In this document: piece after piece, positions 14,736 to 27,261 of the stretch
Position numbering within the stretch: position 1 is the first letter of the stretch
Layout of the letters: the number at the start of each line of letters is the position of its first letter
Assembly (NCBI RefSeq): GCF_000737245.1
Contig: NZ_JPQU01000011.1
Location: 62,001-126,000, forward strand
DNA: 64,000 bases
Reading direction: 5' to 3'
Source: Pseudomonas syringae
GTDB taxonomy: Bacteria; Pseudomonadota; Gammaproteobacteria; Pseudomonadales; Pseudomonadaceae
The notes under the pieces: model-generated
Databases searched by the model: none
What the model was told of the DNA's origin: nothing
Seen by the model: only the letters and a program-made list of their open reading frames with translations
Program-made: the position numbers and the translations under genes

Positions 14736-17700
14736 TGGCGAACAGCAAGGAAGCGCAATTCCAACAGGACATCATTGAGGCTCTGGTGGCCCAAGGCTGG
14801 TTAGTCGGTACTGCTAGCGGCTACGACCGTCGCACGGCGTTATATACCGAAGATGTGCTGGGCTACTTCAAAGACGCCTGGCCTGAGCGTTGGGACAAGT
14901 TCGCCAAGGCCAATCCGAATAACCCGGATGATGTGTTGGTACAAAAGCTGGTACGCGAGCTGGAGCAGAGCGGCACGCTCGATGTGCTGCGCCATGGCTT
15001 CAAACTGCCCGCAGTGAAGGTGGAACTGTGCAGTTTTCAGCCTGACCACGGCATGAACCCGGACACCCTCAAGCGTTACCACTGCAACCGGTTGCGCGTG
15101 GTGCCGGAAGTGTCTTATTCGCCGCATGCGCGTGATGCTGGCAAGGGCGGGCAGAGTTACGACCCGCGTCTGGATCTGGTGCTTTTCGTCAACGGCATTC
15201 CCACCGCAACACTGGAGCTGAAAAGCGAGTTCAAGCAGTCGGTGGAAAACGCCAAGCGCCAATACCGTGACGACCGCCCGGTAAAAGATCCGCTGACGCG
15301 CAAGCACGAACCTCTGCTCACCTTCAAACGCGGCGCACTGGTGCATTTTGCTGTCGGTCAGAACGAGGTGGCCATGACCACCAAGCTGGCCGGGAAGGAC
15401 ACTTTTTTCCTGCCATTTAACCTCGGCAGTGACGAAGGCGGAGCTGGCAACCCAATGCCTGCCGACGATAGCCAATATGCAACCGGCTACCTGTGGGAAC
15501 GGCTGTTGCAGCCAGACGCCTGGCTAAAACTGTTGGGGCGCTTTCTGCACTTGGAGAAAACAATCAGCGAAGGCTTTGACGGTACGCTGGTTACCAAGGA
15601 AACAATGATCTTCCCGCGCTACCACCAGTGGGAAGTGGTCAACAAACTCATCGAAACTACCCATGGTGAAGGGCCGGGGAAACGCTATCTGATTCAGCAC
15701 AGCGCGGGTTCCGGCAAGTCCAACTCTATCGCTTGGACTGCACACCAACTCGCCTCGATGTATAACGCGGACGGGCAGCGGCTGTTTAACTCAGTGATCG
15801 TTATCACTGACCGCACCGTGCTCGACAGCCAATTGCAGAACACGATTTATCAGTTCGAGCACGCGCAGGGCGTGGTCAAGCCGATCAGCCGTGATGTCGG
15901 CAATCAGAGCAAATCCGAACAACTGGCCGAGGCGCTGGCTGAGCAGATGCGCATCATCATCGTCACCATCCAGACCTTTCCTGCACTGTTTGACGCTCTG
16001 GACAAATACCCCAAGCTGGCCAGCGGGCGCTATGCGGTAATCGCCGATGAGGCGCATTCGTCGCAGACCGGCTCATCCGCCAGCAAGCTGAAACAGATTC
16101 TAGGCAGCGATGCGCTGGATGCCGAGGAAGTAAGCGCCGAAGAGCTGCTCGATGCCGCTGTGCAGGCCCGGCAACCGAATGAGCGCATCAGTTACTACGC
16201 ATTTACCGCTACACCCAAGGCCAAGACCCTGGAGCTGTTTGGTCGTCCGGCCGATCCAACGTTGCCAGCCAGCTCCAGCAACAAGCCCGAACCGTTTCAT
16301 CTGTACTCCATGCGTCAGGCAATTGAGGAGGGTTTCATCCTCGATGTTCTGCGTAACTACACCACTTACAGCACTGCCTGGAAGATCGCCCACCCCGATG
16401 GCGAAGACGATGAGGTGGATAGCAAGAAGGCGCGTATCAAGCTAGCGCGCTGGGTGCGTTTACACCCCTACAACATCAGCCAGAAGGTCGAGGTTATCGT
16501 CGAGCACTTCCGCGCCAATATCCGCGGGCTATTGAATGGCCAAGCCAAGGCCATGGTGGTGACCAGCAGCCGCCAAGAAGCGGTGCGTTATCAGTTGGCA
16601 GTGAAGGCATATGTGCAGCAGATGGGTTACGCCGATGTTCATCCACTGGTGGCCTTCTCCGGCAGTGTGCTGGCGGATGAGGTGATCCCCGAAGAGGTGA
16701 CGGAAAATAGCAGTTTGCTGAACGCTGGCCTGAATGGCCGCGACCTAGCCGACGCATTTGACACCCAGGACTTCAACGTGATGATCGCGGCCAACAAGTA
16801 CCAGACCGGCTTCGATCAGCCTAAACTGTGCGCGATGTACGTGGACAAGAAGCTGCAAGGCGTGGACTGCGTGCAGACCCTGTCACGGCTGAACCGCACT
16901 TTCGGTGATAGCAAGCAAACCTTCATCCTCGACTTCTTCAATGAGCCGCAGGACATCCTCGACGCCTTTTTGCCGTACTACACCAAGGCCGAGCTGACCG
17001 ATGTAACCGACCCGCAGATCATCTATGACCTGCAGAAAAAACTGGATGCCGAAGGGATCTATCATTGGCAGGAGGTCGAGGCGTTCGCCATGGCTTTCTT
17101 CGATCCCAAAGCGGCGGCCAGCAAGCTCAGTTATTACTGCACCCCGGCCAAGGAGCGCTTTGCCAAGCGTTATGCATTTTCGCTGGAGTCACGCCAGCAA
17201 GCGCTGGACTACAAACGCACCGCTGAAGGCAATGGCGACAGTGCCGGCCTGAAGAAAGCTGAGCATGCGCTGAAAGAGGCTGGCGAGCAGGTTGACCAGC
17301 TCGACCTGTTCCGCAAGAACTTGCAAAGTTTCGTGCGCCTGTATGAGTTTCTCTCACAGATCGTTCCCTATGAGGATCGCGAGCTGGAGCAACTTTGTGT
17401 GTATGCCAAACACCTTCACCCGCTTTTGCGAGTAGATCGTCTCTTACAGGACGACGTGGACGTGGGCGAATTGCAACTGAGCCACTACCGCCTGAGCAAA
17501 CGTGCCGAGCACCAGTTGCGCCTGAGTGAGGAGGGGGGCACATACGGACTCAAGCCTGGTAGTGACGTTGGCAGTGGTAAGCCGCATGACCCGGAGAAGA
17601 AGAGGCTGTCGGAAATCATCGAAGCGCTCAATGACATCTTTGGTGCTGAGGTAAGCGATGACGACCAACTGCAATTTCTCACCGGCATCGCCCAGCGTAT

Positions 17701-17935
17701 TAGTCGCCAAGAAGATGTGATGGCTCAGGTAAATAACCACTCGGTAGATCAGGTGATGCATGGCCTGTTTCCCAAGCGAGTACTGGATACAGTGCTGGAC
17801 GCCATGACCGATCATGAGAAGCTTTCGCTGGAAGTGCTGGATAACGAGACTAAGAGTCGGGCGTTTGCTCTGGTGATTTTGAAGATGCTGAAGACGGCGT
17901 CTGCCCTCGATGAGAGCGGCGTGCGTGGTGTCTGA
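14735..17935 (+). CDS. hsdR: Type I restriction endonuclease subunit HsdR
   Basis: A 1,066-residue motor and nuclease subunit. The N-terminal nuclease region contains DPRLDLVLFVNGIPTATLELKS near residue 145-160, the PD-(D/E)xK centre. The helicase part has Walker A AGSGKS near 325, DEAH near 437 and FTATP near 490, followed by a second RecA-like domain (QTLSRLNRTFGDSK). The C-terminal helical region binds the M2S core. It starts one base inside the hsdS stop, so all three subunits are translationally coupled. The frame is intact, so the system is probably active. Confidence 0.96.
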   Translation: MANSKEAQFQQDIIEALVAQGWLVGTASGYDRRTALYTEDVLGYFKDAWPERWDKFAKANPNNPDDVLVQKLVRELEQSGTLDVLRHGFKLPAVKVELCSFQPDHGMNPDTLKRYHCNRLRVVPEVSYSPHARDAGKGGQSYDPRLDLVLFVNGIPTATLELKSEFKQSVENAKRQYRDDRPVKDPLTRKHEPLLTFKRGALVHFAVGQNEVAMTTKLAGKDTFFLPFNLGSDEGGAGNPMPADDSQYATGYLWERLLQPDAWLKLLGRFLHLEKTISEGFDGTLVTKETMIFPRYHQWEVVNKLIETTHGEGPGKRYLIQHSAGSGKSNSIAWTAHQLASMYNADGQRLFNSVIVITDRTVLDSQLQNTIYQFEHAQGVVKPISRDVGNQSKSEQLAEALAEQMRIIIVTIQTFPALFDALDKYPKLASGRYAVIADEAHSSQTGSSASKLKQILGSDALDAEEVSAEELLDAAVQARQPNERISYYAFTATPKAKTLELFGRPADPTLPASSSNKPEPFHLYSMRQAIEEGFILDVLRNYTTYSTAWKIAHPDGEDDEVDSKKARIKLARWVRLHPYNISQKVEVIVEHFRANIRGLLNGQAKAMVVTSSRQEAVRYQLAVKAYVQQMGYADVHPLVAFSGSVLADEVIPEEVTENSSLLNAGLNGRDLADAFDTQDFNVMIAANKYQTGFDQPKLCAMYVDKKLQGVDCVQTLSRLNRTFGDSKQTFILDFFNEPQDILDAFLPYYTKAELTDVTDPQIIYDLQKKLDAEGIYHWQEVEAFAMAFFDPKAAASKLSYYCTPAKERFAKRYAFSLESRQQALDYKRTAEGNGDSAGLKKAEHALKEAGEQVDQLDLFRKNLQSFVRLYEFLSQIVPYEDRELEQLCVYAKHLHPLLRVDRLLQDDVDVGELQLSHYRLSKRAEHQLRLSEEGGTYGLKPGSDVGSGKPHDPEKKRLSEIIEALNDIFGAEVSDDDQLQFLTGIAQRISRQEDVMAQVNNHSVDQVMHGLFPKRVLDTVLDAMTDHEKLSLEVLDNETKSRAFALVILKMLKTASALDESGVRGV

Positions 17936-17962
17936 AAGCGGCGGCAGGGGTAGGGAGTGACA

Positions 17963-18874
17963 ATGGCGATTCCGGATTTTCAAAGCGTGATGCGCCCAGT
18001 GCTGAGCACCGTACAGAGTGGCGCGCCTTTGCCGCTTAATGAGTTGCGCGAGCGAGTGGCAGATCAGTTCCAACTGAATGAGGAGGAGCGCAAGGAGCGC
18101 CTGCCATCTGGCAATCAGACGGTGATCAACAACCGCGTAGGCTGGGCTCGCACTTATCTGAACAAAGCCGGGCTGTTGACAATTCCGGCTAAGGGCATGG
18201 TGCAGATCACGCCACGTGGCCTCGATGCCTTGGCTGATGGTCCGGAGCGCATCACTGTGCGCTGGTTGAAGCAGTTCCCCGAGTTTGCGGACTTCCATAC
18301 GGCAAGGCCGCAATCAGTTGACGTACCCGTCTCGCTGAACGTTGATATTGCCGAAACTACGCCGGACGAGCAGTTGGCCGAGGCGCACCAGGCGTTGGTG
18401 CAGTCCCTCGCAGACGAGCTGCTGGTACAAGTTCGGGCAGCTACACCTAGGTTCTTTGAGCAGTTGGTGGTCGATCTGATGATCGCCATGGGTTATGGCG
18501 GCTCCCGCAAGGAGGCCGGTAAAGCGACTCAGGCGACCAATGATGACGGTATCGACGGCATCATCAAAGAAGACAAGCTCGGCCTCGACGTGATCTACCT
18601 GCAGGCCAAGCGCTGGACCAACGTTGTGCATCGTCCGGAGATCGACAAGTTTATCGGTGCACTCACCCGACAGCGTGCACGCAAGGGGGTGTTTATCACC
18701 ACTTCAGAGTTCTCCGAAGGAGCCCGTACTGCAGCGCTGGGTCTGGACATTAAAGTGGTGCTGATCGACGGTGTTGAACTTGCGCGACTGATGGTGGAGA
18801 ACAATCTGGGCGTGAGCGTTAAGCAGGTCTACGAGGTGAAGCATCTGGACAGTGATTATTTCGCGGAGGAGTAA
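17963..18874 (+). CDS. mrr: Mrr-type restriction endonuclease
   Basis: A 303-residue protein starting at the ATG at 17963, with AGGGAG upstream. Residues 1-90 form the Mrr N-terminal winged helix (SGNQTVINNRVGWARTYLNKAGLL). The catalytic Mrr_cat domain has DDGIDGIIKEDKLGLDVIYLQAKRW near 193-217, the D-(Q)xK form of the PD-(D/E)xK nuclease centre. Mrr enzymes cut methylated DNA; its specificity here is unknown. It lies 27 bases after hsdR in the same direction and probably belongs to the same transcript. Having a methylating type I system beside a methyl-directed nuclease requires that the HsdM mark is not its substrate. Confidence 0.92.
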   Translation: MAIPDFQSVMRPVLSTVQSGAPLPLNELRERVADQFQLNEEERKERLPSGNQTVINNRVGWARTYLNKAGLLTIPAKGMVQITPRGLDALADGPERITVRWLKQFPEFADFHTARPQSVDVPVSLNVDIAETTPDEQLAEAHQALVQSLADELLVQVRAATPRFFEQLVVDLMIAMGYGGSRKEAGKATQATNDDGIDGIIKEDKLGLDVIYLQAKRWTNVVHRPEIDKFIGALTRQRARKGVFITTSEFSEGARTAALGLDIKVVLIDGVELARLMVENNLGVSVKQVYEVKHLDSDYFAEE

Positions 18875-19127
18875 TTCGTAAGGCTGCTTGCAGGCTCAGT
18901 CACGTAGGTGAGGATGGAGATCACTGTTGGGCCGGCAGTTTTTATCCCTTGCAGGGGGCTCTGTGCTTGAGTAGTCATTGTTCTTCGCACTCGGCGAGAT
19001 GCTGAATGACTGCATCACATTCGCTGATTTTCTACATCACCAGGCTCTAGCCGCAGATGTGGCTGTGTTAGCAAGGCTGCTCTGAAGCTGGCATCACGCA
19101 ACCTCAACAACCTTTCTTGCAGCCACA
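18875..19127. other. Intergenic region between the restriction block and tmRNA
   Basis: No gene, palindrome or integrase remnant is seen here. In particular I find neither a copy of the tmRNA 3' end acting as an attachment site nor the missing 3' part of the VOC gene. Confidence 0.6.
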
Positions 19128-19166
19128 AAAAAAGCACCTGCGTCGCCGCGAGGTGCTTTTTTGTAC
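19128..19166 (-). terminator. Rho-independent terminator of ssrA
   Basis: AAAGCACCT and AGGTGCTTT pair around a GC-rich centre, with runs of A and T on the two sides. It lies ten bases beyond the tmRNA 3' CCA. Being symmetric it may also stop transcripts from the restriction operon. Confidence 0.9.
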
Positions 19167-19175
19167 TGCTGGATT

Positions 19176-19573
19176 TGGTGGAGCCGGGGGGATTTGAACC
19201 CCCGTCCGCCAGTACTCCGCTGTCGGTCCTACATGCTTAGCCGTGTCTATTAAGTTAACCCTCAGCGACCCGACGGGCAGGGTGCTTTGGGCGAGCTGTG
19301 TAAGTTTTAGCCGATTCGTCCACAGCGTACTGCACGGCGATTCTGTTCTATATGACAATCACTTCGGGTTTACAGACATCCCCTAGTGATTGCTGGGCCC
19401 GAAGGCACCAGAAGCTCAGGTTCTAAGGCTGCTTACGCAGCTAGAATTTCTTCCTGGCCGTAGTTAGCGTCATTGGCAACTATAAGTAGTTGCAACAGTG
19501 GATTTACGACTTCTGTTACCAAGTCGGCATGCACCTAAAGTTTCATCACCGGCGTCGAATCCTAATCGGCCCC
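19176..19573 (-). ncRNA. ssrA: Transfer-messenger RNA (tmRNA)
   Basis: About 398 nt including CCA. The 5' end GGGGCCGATTAGGATTCGACG and the 3' end with GGTTCAAATCC-like T-arm and CCACCA form the tRNA-Ala-like domain. The internal reading frame encodes the tag ANDANYGQEEILAA followed by TAA. The tag ends in LAA, the ClpXP signal, but has ILAA where most tags have ALAA. It frees stalled ribosomes together with SmpB, whose gene is at 26013-26495. The 5' and 3' ends are placed from the pairing of the acceptor stem. Confidence 0.96.
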
Positions 19574-19653
19574 AGCTGACTGCTTTCGCGGTCAGGTCGT
19601 GGAGTGTACTCCAACGAGGCGTTCGCGTCGACCTTCTGACGCAAACCACCTGC

Positions 19654-19675
19654 GGGCCAGCCATGTGTCTGGCCC
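19654..19675 (-). terminator. Hairpin after the small secreted protein gene
   Basis: GGGCCAG and CTGGCCC pair perfectly around eight bases just after the stop of the gene at 19686. The T-run is weak, so termination here is tentative. Confidence 0.4.
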
Positions 19676-19685
19676 GGCTGGTGTT

Positions 19686-19970
19686 TTACTTGGCGCCTTC
19701 GCTGCCCGAGCCGATGTTTTTCAACGCAGTGATTTGTTTGGTGGTGATCTCGATGCACTCTTTTTCGTTACCAGCAGCTTTAGCGGCCATCGCAGCTTTT
19801 TCAGTTTTCTCGATTTCCATTTTGTCGTCAGCCGACATGTTGGTAGCCGAGGACGTGTGAGCATCCTTCAGAGCTTGAAGGTTGGCATCACAGAGGTCAT
19901 CTGCGGCAAAAACCGGGGAACCCAACAGTGCAGCGGTGAGGAACAAACCTGTGAGTGCTGTGCGCTTCAT
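19686..19970 (-). CDS. Small periplasmic protein of unknown function
   Basis: A 94-residue protein from the ATG at 19968-19970, preceded by AAGGAGAT. The first 22 residues (MKRTALTGLFLTAALLGSPVFA) are a Sec signal peptide with a cut before ADD. The mature part is a Lys/Glu/Ala-rich helix with two cysteines (LCDANL and KECIEI) that could form one disulfide. I do not recognise a named family. It is monocistronic, next to tmRNA. Confidence 0.8.
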   Translation of the reverse strand: MKRTALTGLFLTAALLGSPVFAADDLCDANLQALKDAHTSSATNMSADDKMEIEKTEKAAMAAKAAGNEKECIEITTKQITALKNIGSGSEGAK

Positions 19971-20177
19971 GGTGTATCTCCTTAAGCCTGTGGACTCGGT
20001 GTGGCCGGTCGATAAGGCCTGTGCCGAGGTCTGAAAATAGCCCGACTTCATTGGCGGGCTTAAACAAACTGACTGTCCACAAACGCAGGGGTTCTATTTT
20101 TTTTTGCACTCATGTGAAAAAGCCATATTTGACGATCTCGGCACCAAAATAGGGCGAACGCCGCTTCTATGCGGCGA

Positions 20178-22988
<2,811 letters not shown>

Positions 22989-23079
22989 GCATCCTCCAGA
23001 GTCAGCACATCAAGGCATGAGCGCCGTGTGCGTCGTACAGGTAAAACCGCTCGGCAGACCAAGCAGTTGGAAAAGAGTC

Positions 23080-23103
23080 GACGGCGCAGGTGAGTGCGCC
23101 GTC
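23080..23103 (-). terminator. Hairpin between lldP and dld
   Basis: GACGGCGCA and TGCGCCGTC form a perfect 9-bp stem around six bases. On the minus strand it is followed by CTCTTTT, so it may partly end transcription after lldP and lower dld expression. Confidence 0.5.
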
Positions 23104-23125
23104 GGGTTGCGCAGTGTTGCGTCTA

Positions 23126-24817
23126 TCAATGCACCAGCATGCCGGTGAACCAGTAGGCCTGGGCGTAGGTCATGCAGCCGATGATGGTGGCAAAGAAAAT
23201 GCTGTGCTTGAGGGTAAAGCGGAACAGATCGGATTCCTTGCCCACCAATCCGGTGGCTGCGCAGGCCACGGCGATGGATTGCGGCGAGATCATCTTGCCG
23301 GTTACGCCGCCGGTGGAGTTGGCCGCCACCATCAACACATCGCTAACGCCCACCTGATGCGCAGTGGTCGCCTGCAAGGAGCCGAACAGCGCGTTGGACG
23401 AGGTATCCGAGCCGGTCAGGAACACGCCCAGCCAGCCGAGGAACGGCGAGAAGAACGGGAACGCAGCGCCGGTACCGGCCAGAACCAGCGCCAGTGTCGA
23501 CGACATGCCTGAGTAGTTCATGACAAAGGCGAAGGCCAGCACCATACCGATGGAAACTATCGCCCAGCGCAGTTCTTTCAGCGTTTCCTTGAAAGTGGTC
23601 AGGCCAGTGAGGGGGCTGATTCTCAAGACGAACATCGCGAGGATGGCCGAGAACAGAATCGCGGTGCCCGATGCGGCAATCAGGTCGAATTTGTATACCG
23701 CTGGCATGGCCGTGATGTTGGCGACGATAGGGGCAGTTTTCATCACCAGCTGGTCCAGATGCGGAATCGGCAGGTTGAAGGTCCACGCCTGCATCGCGCC
23801 ACCGGCGGCGAACATTGCTTTGAAGGGCTTGAGGGTCCAGATGGTGACCATTACCGTGAGAATCAGGAACGGTGACCAGGCTTTGATGATCTGCCCGAGT
23901 GTGTAAGGCGATTTCACCGAATTGCGTGGCTGACCGAAGCCGCCCGGGCTGCCGATGATGGCTGCGCCACCGGAACCGATGACCGCGCTTTCAGTGGCGC
24001 GCTGTGGCTGCCAGACCTTCAGGAACAGGGTCAGGGAAACCATGCTGACCAAGGCTGAGGTGATGTCCGGCAGCTCAGGGCCGATGTAGTTCGAGGTGAA
24101 GAATTGGGTAATCCCGAAACTCGCCCCCGCCACCAGCGCGGCTGGCCAGGTTTCCTTGACGCCTTTGAGGCCGTCCATCATGAACATCAGCCAGAACGGC
24201 ACGAAGAGTGACAGGAAGGGCAGTTGCCGACCGGCCATGGCGCCGATCTTGAACGCATCAATCCCGGACACTTGGCCAGCAACGATCACCGGAATCCCCA
24301 GCGCGCCGAAAGCAACCGGCGCTGTGTTGGCGATCAGGCACAGGCCCGCAGCGTAGAGGGGGTTCAGGCCGAGACCAACCAGCAGCGCAGCAGTGATCGC
24401 CACTGGAGCGCCGAAACCGGCTGCACCTTCGAGGAACGCGCCGAAGCAGAAAGCGATCAGGAGGACTTGCAGGCGCTGGTCGTCGGTGATCGACATGACC
24501 GAGCTGCGAATGATCTCGAACTGTCCGCTCTTGACGGTCAATTTGTAGAGAAAAACGGCGGCTACGATGATCCAGGCAATCGGCCACAAGCCGTATGCAA
24601 ATCCATACCCCGCGGCTGCAATCGCCATGTCGGCCGGCATCTGGAAGGCGAATATCGCCACCAGCACAGACAAGACCAGCGTGATACTACCGGCGATGTG
24701 GCCTTTGAGCCTGAACACCGCTAATGCGAGAAAGAAAAACACGATGGGAATGAGTGCAGCGACGGCCGAAAGGCCCAGGCTGCCCAGCGGAGTGTAGAAC
24801 TGTTGCCAGGTTTGCAT
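23126..24817 (-). CDS. lldP: L-lactate permease family transporter
   Basis: A 563-residue inner-membrane protein with 12 or more hydrophobic segments. The family stretch [25 protein letters not shown] near residue 120 and the C-terminal [15 protein letters not shown] and [20 protein letters not shown] are hallmarks of LldP. It imports L-lactate, D-lactate or glycolate with protons. It is the first gene of the lactate operon, followed 137 bases later by dld, and diverges from lldR with a perfect palindromic operator in between. In many pseudomonads lldD sits between lldP and dld; it is absent here. Confidence 0.94.
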   Translation of the reverse strand: MQTWQQFYTPLGSLGLSAVAALIPIVFFFLALAVFRLKGHIAGSITLVLSVLVAIFAFQMPADMAIAAAGYGFAYGLWPIAWIIVAAVFLYKLTVKSGQFEIIRSSVMSITDDQRLQVLLIAFCFGAFLEGAAGFGAPVAITAALLVGLGLNPLYAAGLCLIANTAPVAFGALGIPVIVAGQVSGIDAFKIGAMAGRQLPFLSLFVPFWLMFMMDGLKGVKETWPAALVAGASFGITQFFTSNYIGPELPDITSALVSMVSLTLFLKVWQPQRATESAVIGSGGAAIIGSPGGFGQPRNSVKSPYTLGQIIKAWSPFLILTVMVTIWTLKPFKAMFAAGGAMQAWTFNLPIPHLDQLVMKTAPIVANITAMPAVYKFDLIAASGTAILFSAILAMFVLRISPLTGLTTFKETLKELRWAIVSIGMVLAFAFVMNYSGMSSTLALVLAGTGAAFPFFSPFLGWLGVFLTGSDTSSNALFGSLQATTAHQVGVSDVLMVAANSTGGVTGKMISPQSIAVACAATGLVGKESDLFRFTLKHSIFFATIIGCMTYAQAYWFTGMLVH

Positions 24818-24893
24818 ATGTATGGCCCCGAATTATTTTTGGATAGGCTCAAAAGGTCTTGTAGCGAAGTGAAGGTTAGTCACTAATGATCAT

Positions 24894-24920
24894 TTGTAAA
24901 TTGGTAATACCAATTTACAA
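24894..24920. promoter_or_regulatory. LldR operator palindrome
   Basis: A perfect 27-bp palindrome with 13-bp arms around a central A at 24907; the inner core is TTGGTAATACCAA. This matches the TTGGT-N3-ACCAA form known for LldR and related FadR-family regulators. It lies between the divergent lldP and lldR genes, 77 bases before lldP. Confidence 0.85.
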
Positions 24921-25108
24921 TGTCGTGATCGTAGGGTAGAAGCCTTGCTATTGCTGTGTCAATTTGAGTTGGTGCGACTTTCGTCGCAGATTTCGTTGAA
25001 TTCTCAACTGACACGCCATTGGCGGCTTCATCTGAGGGGTGTTTGCGTAGCGGCAATCAGCCAGAATGTGCGGTCCCGGTAACTGATCGGGGATGTGGAG
25101 TGAGGGTT

Positions 25109-25876
25109 ATGGGCTTTGATCAGGTGCGTCAGCGCCGTTTGTCTGACGATATTGTGGAACAGCTGGAAAAAATGATTCTGGAAGGCACGCTCAAGTCGGG
25201 CGGTCGCTTGCCTGCCGAGCGTGCCCTGGCGGAGCAGTTCGGCGTTTCACGGCCTTCACTGCGTGAGGCGATTCAGAAGCTGACCGCCAAAGGCTTGCTG
25301 GTAAGTCGGCAGGGTGGCGGCAATTATGTGGTGGAAAATATCGGCTCGACGTTCAGTGATCCGCTGCTGCACTTGCTCGAAAGCAGCCCGGAGGCTCAGC
25401 GGGATTTGCTTGAGTTTCGTCACACCCTGGAGGCGTCCTGCGCTTATTACGCGGCCATGCGCGCCACTGATCTAGACCGAGAACGGCTGCGACAGGCTTT
25501 TGAAACACTGCAGGATTGCTACTCACGAGCTGGCGAGGTCAGCCGGGCAGAGGAGGGTGCTGCCGATGCGAGCTTCCACCTGGCAATTGCCGAAGCCAGT
25601 CATAATGCGGTTTTGCTGCATACGATTCGCGGCTTGTTTGATCTGCTCAAGCGCAACGTGGTGATCAATATCGGCGGGATGTACAAGCAACGCAGTGAAA
25701 CCCGCGACATGCTCATCAGTCAGCACCGGGAGCTCTATGCGTCGATCATCGAAGGTCGTGCGGACGACGCGCGGGAGATTTCCAGTCAGCATCTGCTTTA
25801 TGTTCAGGAGGTGCTGGAGGAGGTCAGGCAGCAGGCTCAGCGCACGGCTCGGGCTGAGCGGCGCAATGGGATGTGA
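25109..25876 (+). CDS. lldR: Lactate-responsive GntR/FadR-family regulator LldR
   Basis: A 255-residue regulator starting at the ATG at 25109, with GGAG and GAGGG upstream; an upstream frame extension lacks a start site of this quality. Residues 1-75 form the GntR winged helix (LPAERALAEQFGVSRPSLREAIQKLTAKGLL). The rest is an FCD ligand domain with the metal-binding residues in LEFRHTLEA, FHLAIAEASHN and QHRELYASI. It represses the divergent lldP-dld operon until lactate binds. The palindrome at 24894-24920 is the likely operator. Confidence 0.93.
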   Translation: MGFDQVRQRRLSDDIVEQLEKMILEGTLKSGGRLPAERALAEQFGVSRPSLREAIQKLTAKGLLVSRQGGGNYVVENIGSTFSDPLLHLLESSPEAQRDLLEFRHTLEASCAYYAAMRATDLDRERLRQAFETLQDCYSRAGEVSRAEEGAADASFHLAIAEASHNAVLLHTIRGLFDLLKRNVVINIGGMYKQRSETRDMLISQHRELYASIIEGRADDAREISSQHLLYVQEVLEEVRQQAQRTARAERRNGM

Positions 25877-25900
25877 GATTGGGATTGTGCGGTTTAACCC

Positions 25901-25990
25901 GTGGGACCGGCTTTAGCCGGGAAGGCGGCGCTCCTGCCTATACAGAATCTGCGACTGTACCGGCCTCTTCCCGGCTGAAGCCGGTCCCAC
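25901..25990. repeat. REP-like palindrome pair after lldR
   Basis: GTGGGACCGGCTTTAGCCGGG and CCCGGCTGAAGCCGGTCCCAC face each other over a 90-bp span. It lies between convergent lldR and smpB and may also act as a terminator. Confidence 0.85.
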
Positions 25991-26012
25991 GTGGGATGAT
26001 CAGGCAGGACGA

Positions 26013-26495
26013 CTAATCATCCTTGCCCTTGGTCCGCACGGCACGTTGCAGCTCGCGATCGGAATCGCGTTCACGCTCGGTGTGGCGCTTGTCGTATTCC
26101 TTCTTGCCTTTACCCAGAGCAATTTCACACTTGATCAAGTGCTGTTTCCAGTAAAGGGAAAGGGCCACGCAGGCATAGCCTTTTTGCTGAACAGACGTGG
26201 TCAGCTTTTCAAGCTCACGCTGGTTCAGCAACAGTTTGCGGGTACGTGTCGGGTCAGCGATGACGTGGGTGCTTGCGGTCGTCAACGGCGAGATATGGCT
26301 ACCCATCAGCCATGCCTCACCGTCTTTGAGCAGCACGTAACTGTCTACCAGCTGTACCTTGTTGGCACGCAGACTTTTTACTTCCCAGCCAGCCAGGACC
26401 AGACCGGCCTCGAACTTGTGTTCGATGAAGTAATCGTGACGCGCCTTTTTATTTTGCGCGATGGTCCCTGTAGGGTGTTTCTTGAGCTTAGCCAT
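26013..26495 (-). CDS. smpB: SsrA-binding protein SmpB
   Basis: A 160-residue protein from the ATG at 26493-26495; the open frame continues 111 codons upstream but the conserved start is [22 protein letters not shown]. The OB-fold core includes [16 protein letters not shown] and [22 protein letters not shown], the basic tail that enters the empty A site. It binds tmRNA (ssrA at 19176-19573) and delivers it to stalled ribosomes. The length is normal. It diverges from ratA. Confidence 0.98.
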   Translation of the reverse strand: MAKLKKHPTGTIAQNKKARHDYFIEHKFEAGLVLAGWEVKSLRANKVQLVDSYVLLKDGEAWLMGSHISPLTTASTHVIADPTRTRKLLLNQRELEKLTTSVQQKGYACVALSLYWKQHLIKCEIALGKGKKEYDKRHTERERDSDRELQRAVRTKGKDD

Positions 26496-26826
26496 AGGCG
26501 ACGCATTATAGGGACTCGCTTCAAACTCGGCTATGGGCAACCTGCGTGCTTGAGCACGTTGGTTGAATCCCGGACAATGCGCCTGCTTCGACGGGCTGTG
26601 TTCTTCGCCCTGAATCGAAACCCGGTAGCATTTAGAGCGAACCGATGCAGGCTTGTCGGGTCGACTGATCACCCTGCGACTTTTCGTCGATGAGTGACCG
26701 CTACCGTATTGCAGGTTTGGGTGACGGGCCTTGGCGCTCTTTGCTTTGACGTTCTTTTGATGCGCTATGTGGCGCCGTTCGGCGGACCTGTCGGGTTTGC
26801 CGCTCAGCTTTGGAAGTGACGCTGAC
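26496..26826. other. Divergent promoter region between smpB and ratA
   Basis: No supported gene. The open frames here are extensions of smpB and ratA. A short hairpin (GTGCTTGAGCAC, 26545-26556) is visible. Both promoters must lie here, but I cannot place them firmly. Confidence 0.5.
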
Positions 26827-27261
26827 ATGACTACGCATATTCAACGTTCTGCCCTTTTACCTTACCCGGCTCAGGTTCTCTACGACCTGGTCAATGATGT
26901 CGCCCGCTACTCTGAATTCCTGCCATGGTGCTCCGCCGCCAAAGTGCTTGATGCGAGCGAAGGCCATATGCGCGCCAGCCTGGAAATCGCCAAGGGCGGG
27001 TTGAGCCAGCATTTCGTTACACAAAACACCCTGGTGCCAGGGCAGTCCATCGTGATGGATCTGGTGGAAGGCCCGTTCAATCAGTTGCACGGTGTCTGGA
27101 CGTTCAAGGCTCTGGGCGAAAAGGCCTGCAAGATCAGCCTGGATCTATCCTTCGATTACGCCGGTCCCATCGTGCGGGCTACCTTGGGTCCGCTGTTCAA
27201 TCAGGCGGCCAACACGTTGGTTGACGCCTTTTGCCAGCGGGCGAAAGAGCTGCATGGCTGA
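26827..27261 (+). CDS. ratA: RatA/Coq10-like START-domain protein
   Basis: A 144-residue protein from the ATG at 26827 ([16 protein letters not shown]). The whole chain is one Coq10/RatA polyketide-cyclase-like START domain, with [17 protein letters not shown] near residue 20 and [15 protein letters not shown] near 80. In E. coli RatA has been reported to block 70S ribosome assembly, while relatives bind ubiquinone; which applies here is uncertain. The rnfH start lies eight bases inside its end, the usual ratA-rnfH pairing. Confidence 0.92.
   Translation: MTTHIQRSALLPYPAQVLYDLVNDVARYSEFLPWCSAAKVLDASEGHMRASLEIAKGGLSQHFVTQNTLVPGQSIVMDLVEGPFNQLHGVWTFKALGEKACKISLDLSFDYAGPIVRATLGPLFNQAANTLVDAFCQRAKELHG

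Noticed and set aside
18875..19573. Integration of the restriction block at the tmRNA 3' end
   Set aside because: No integrase gene and no repeated copy of the tmRNA 3' end near 9970.
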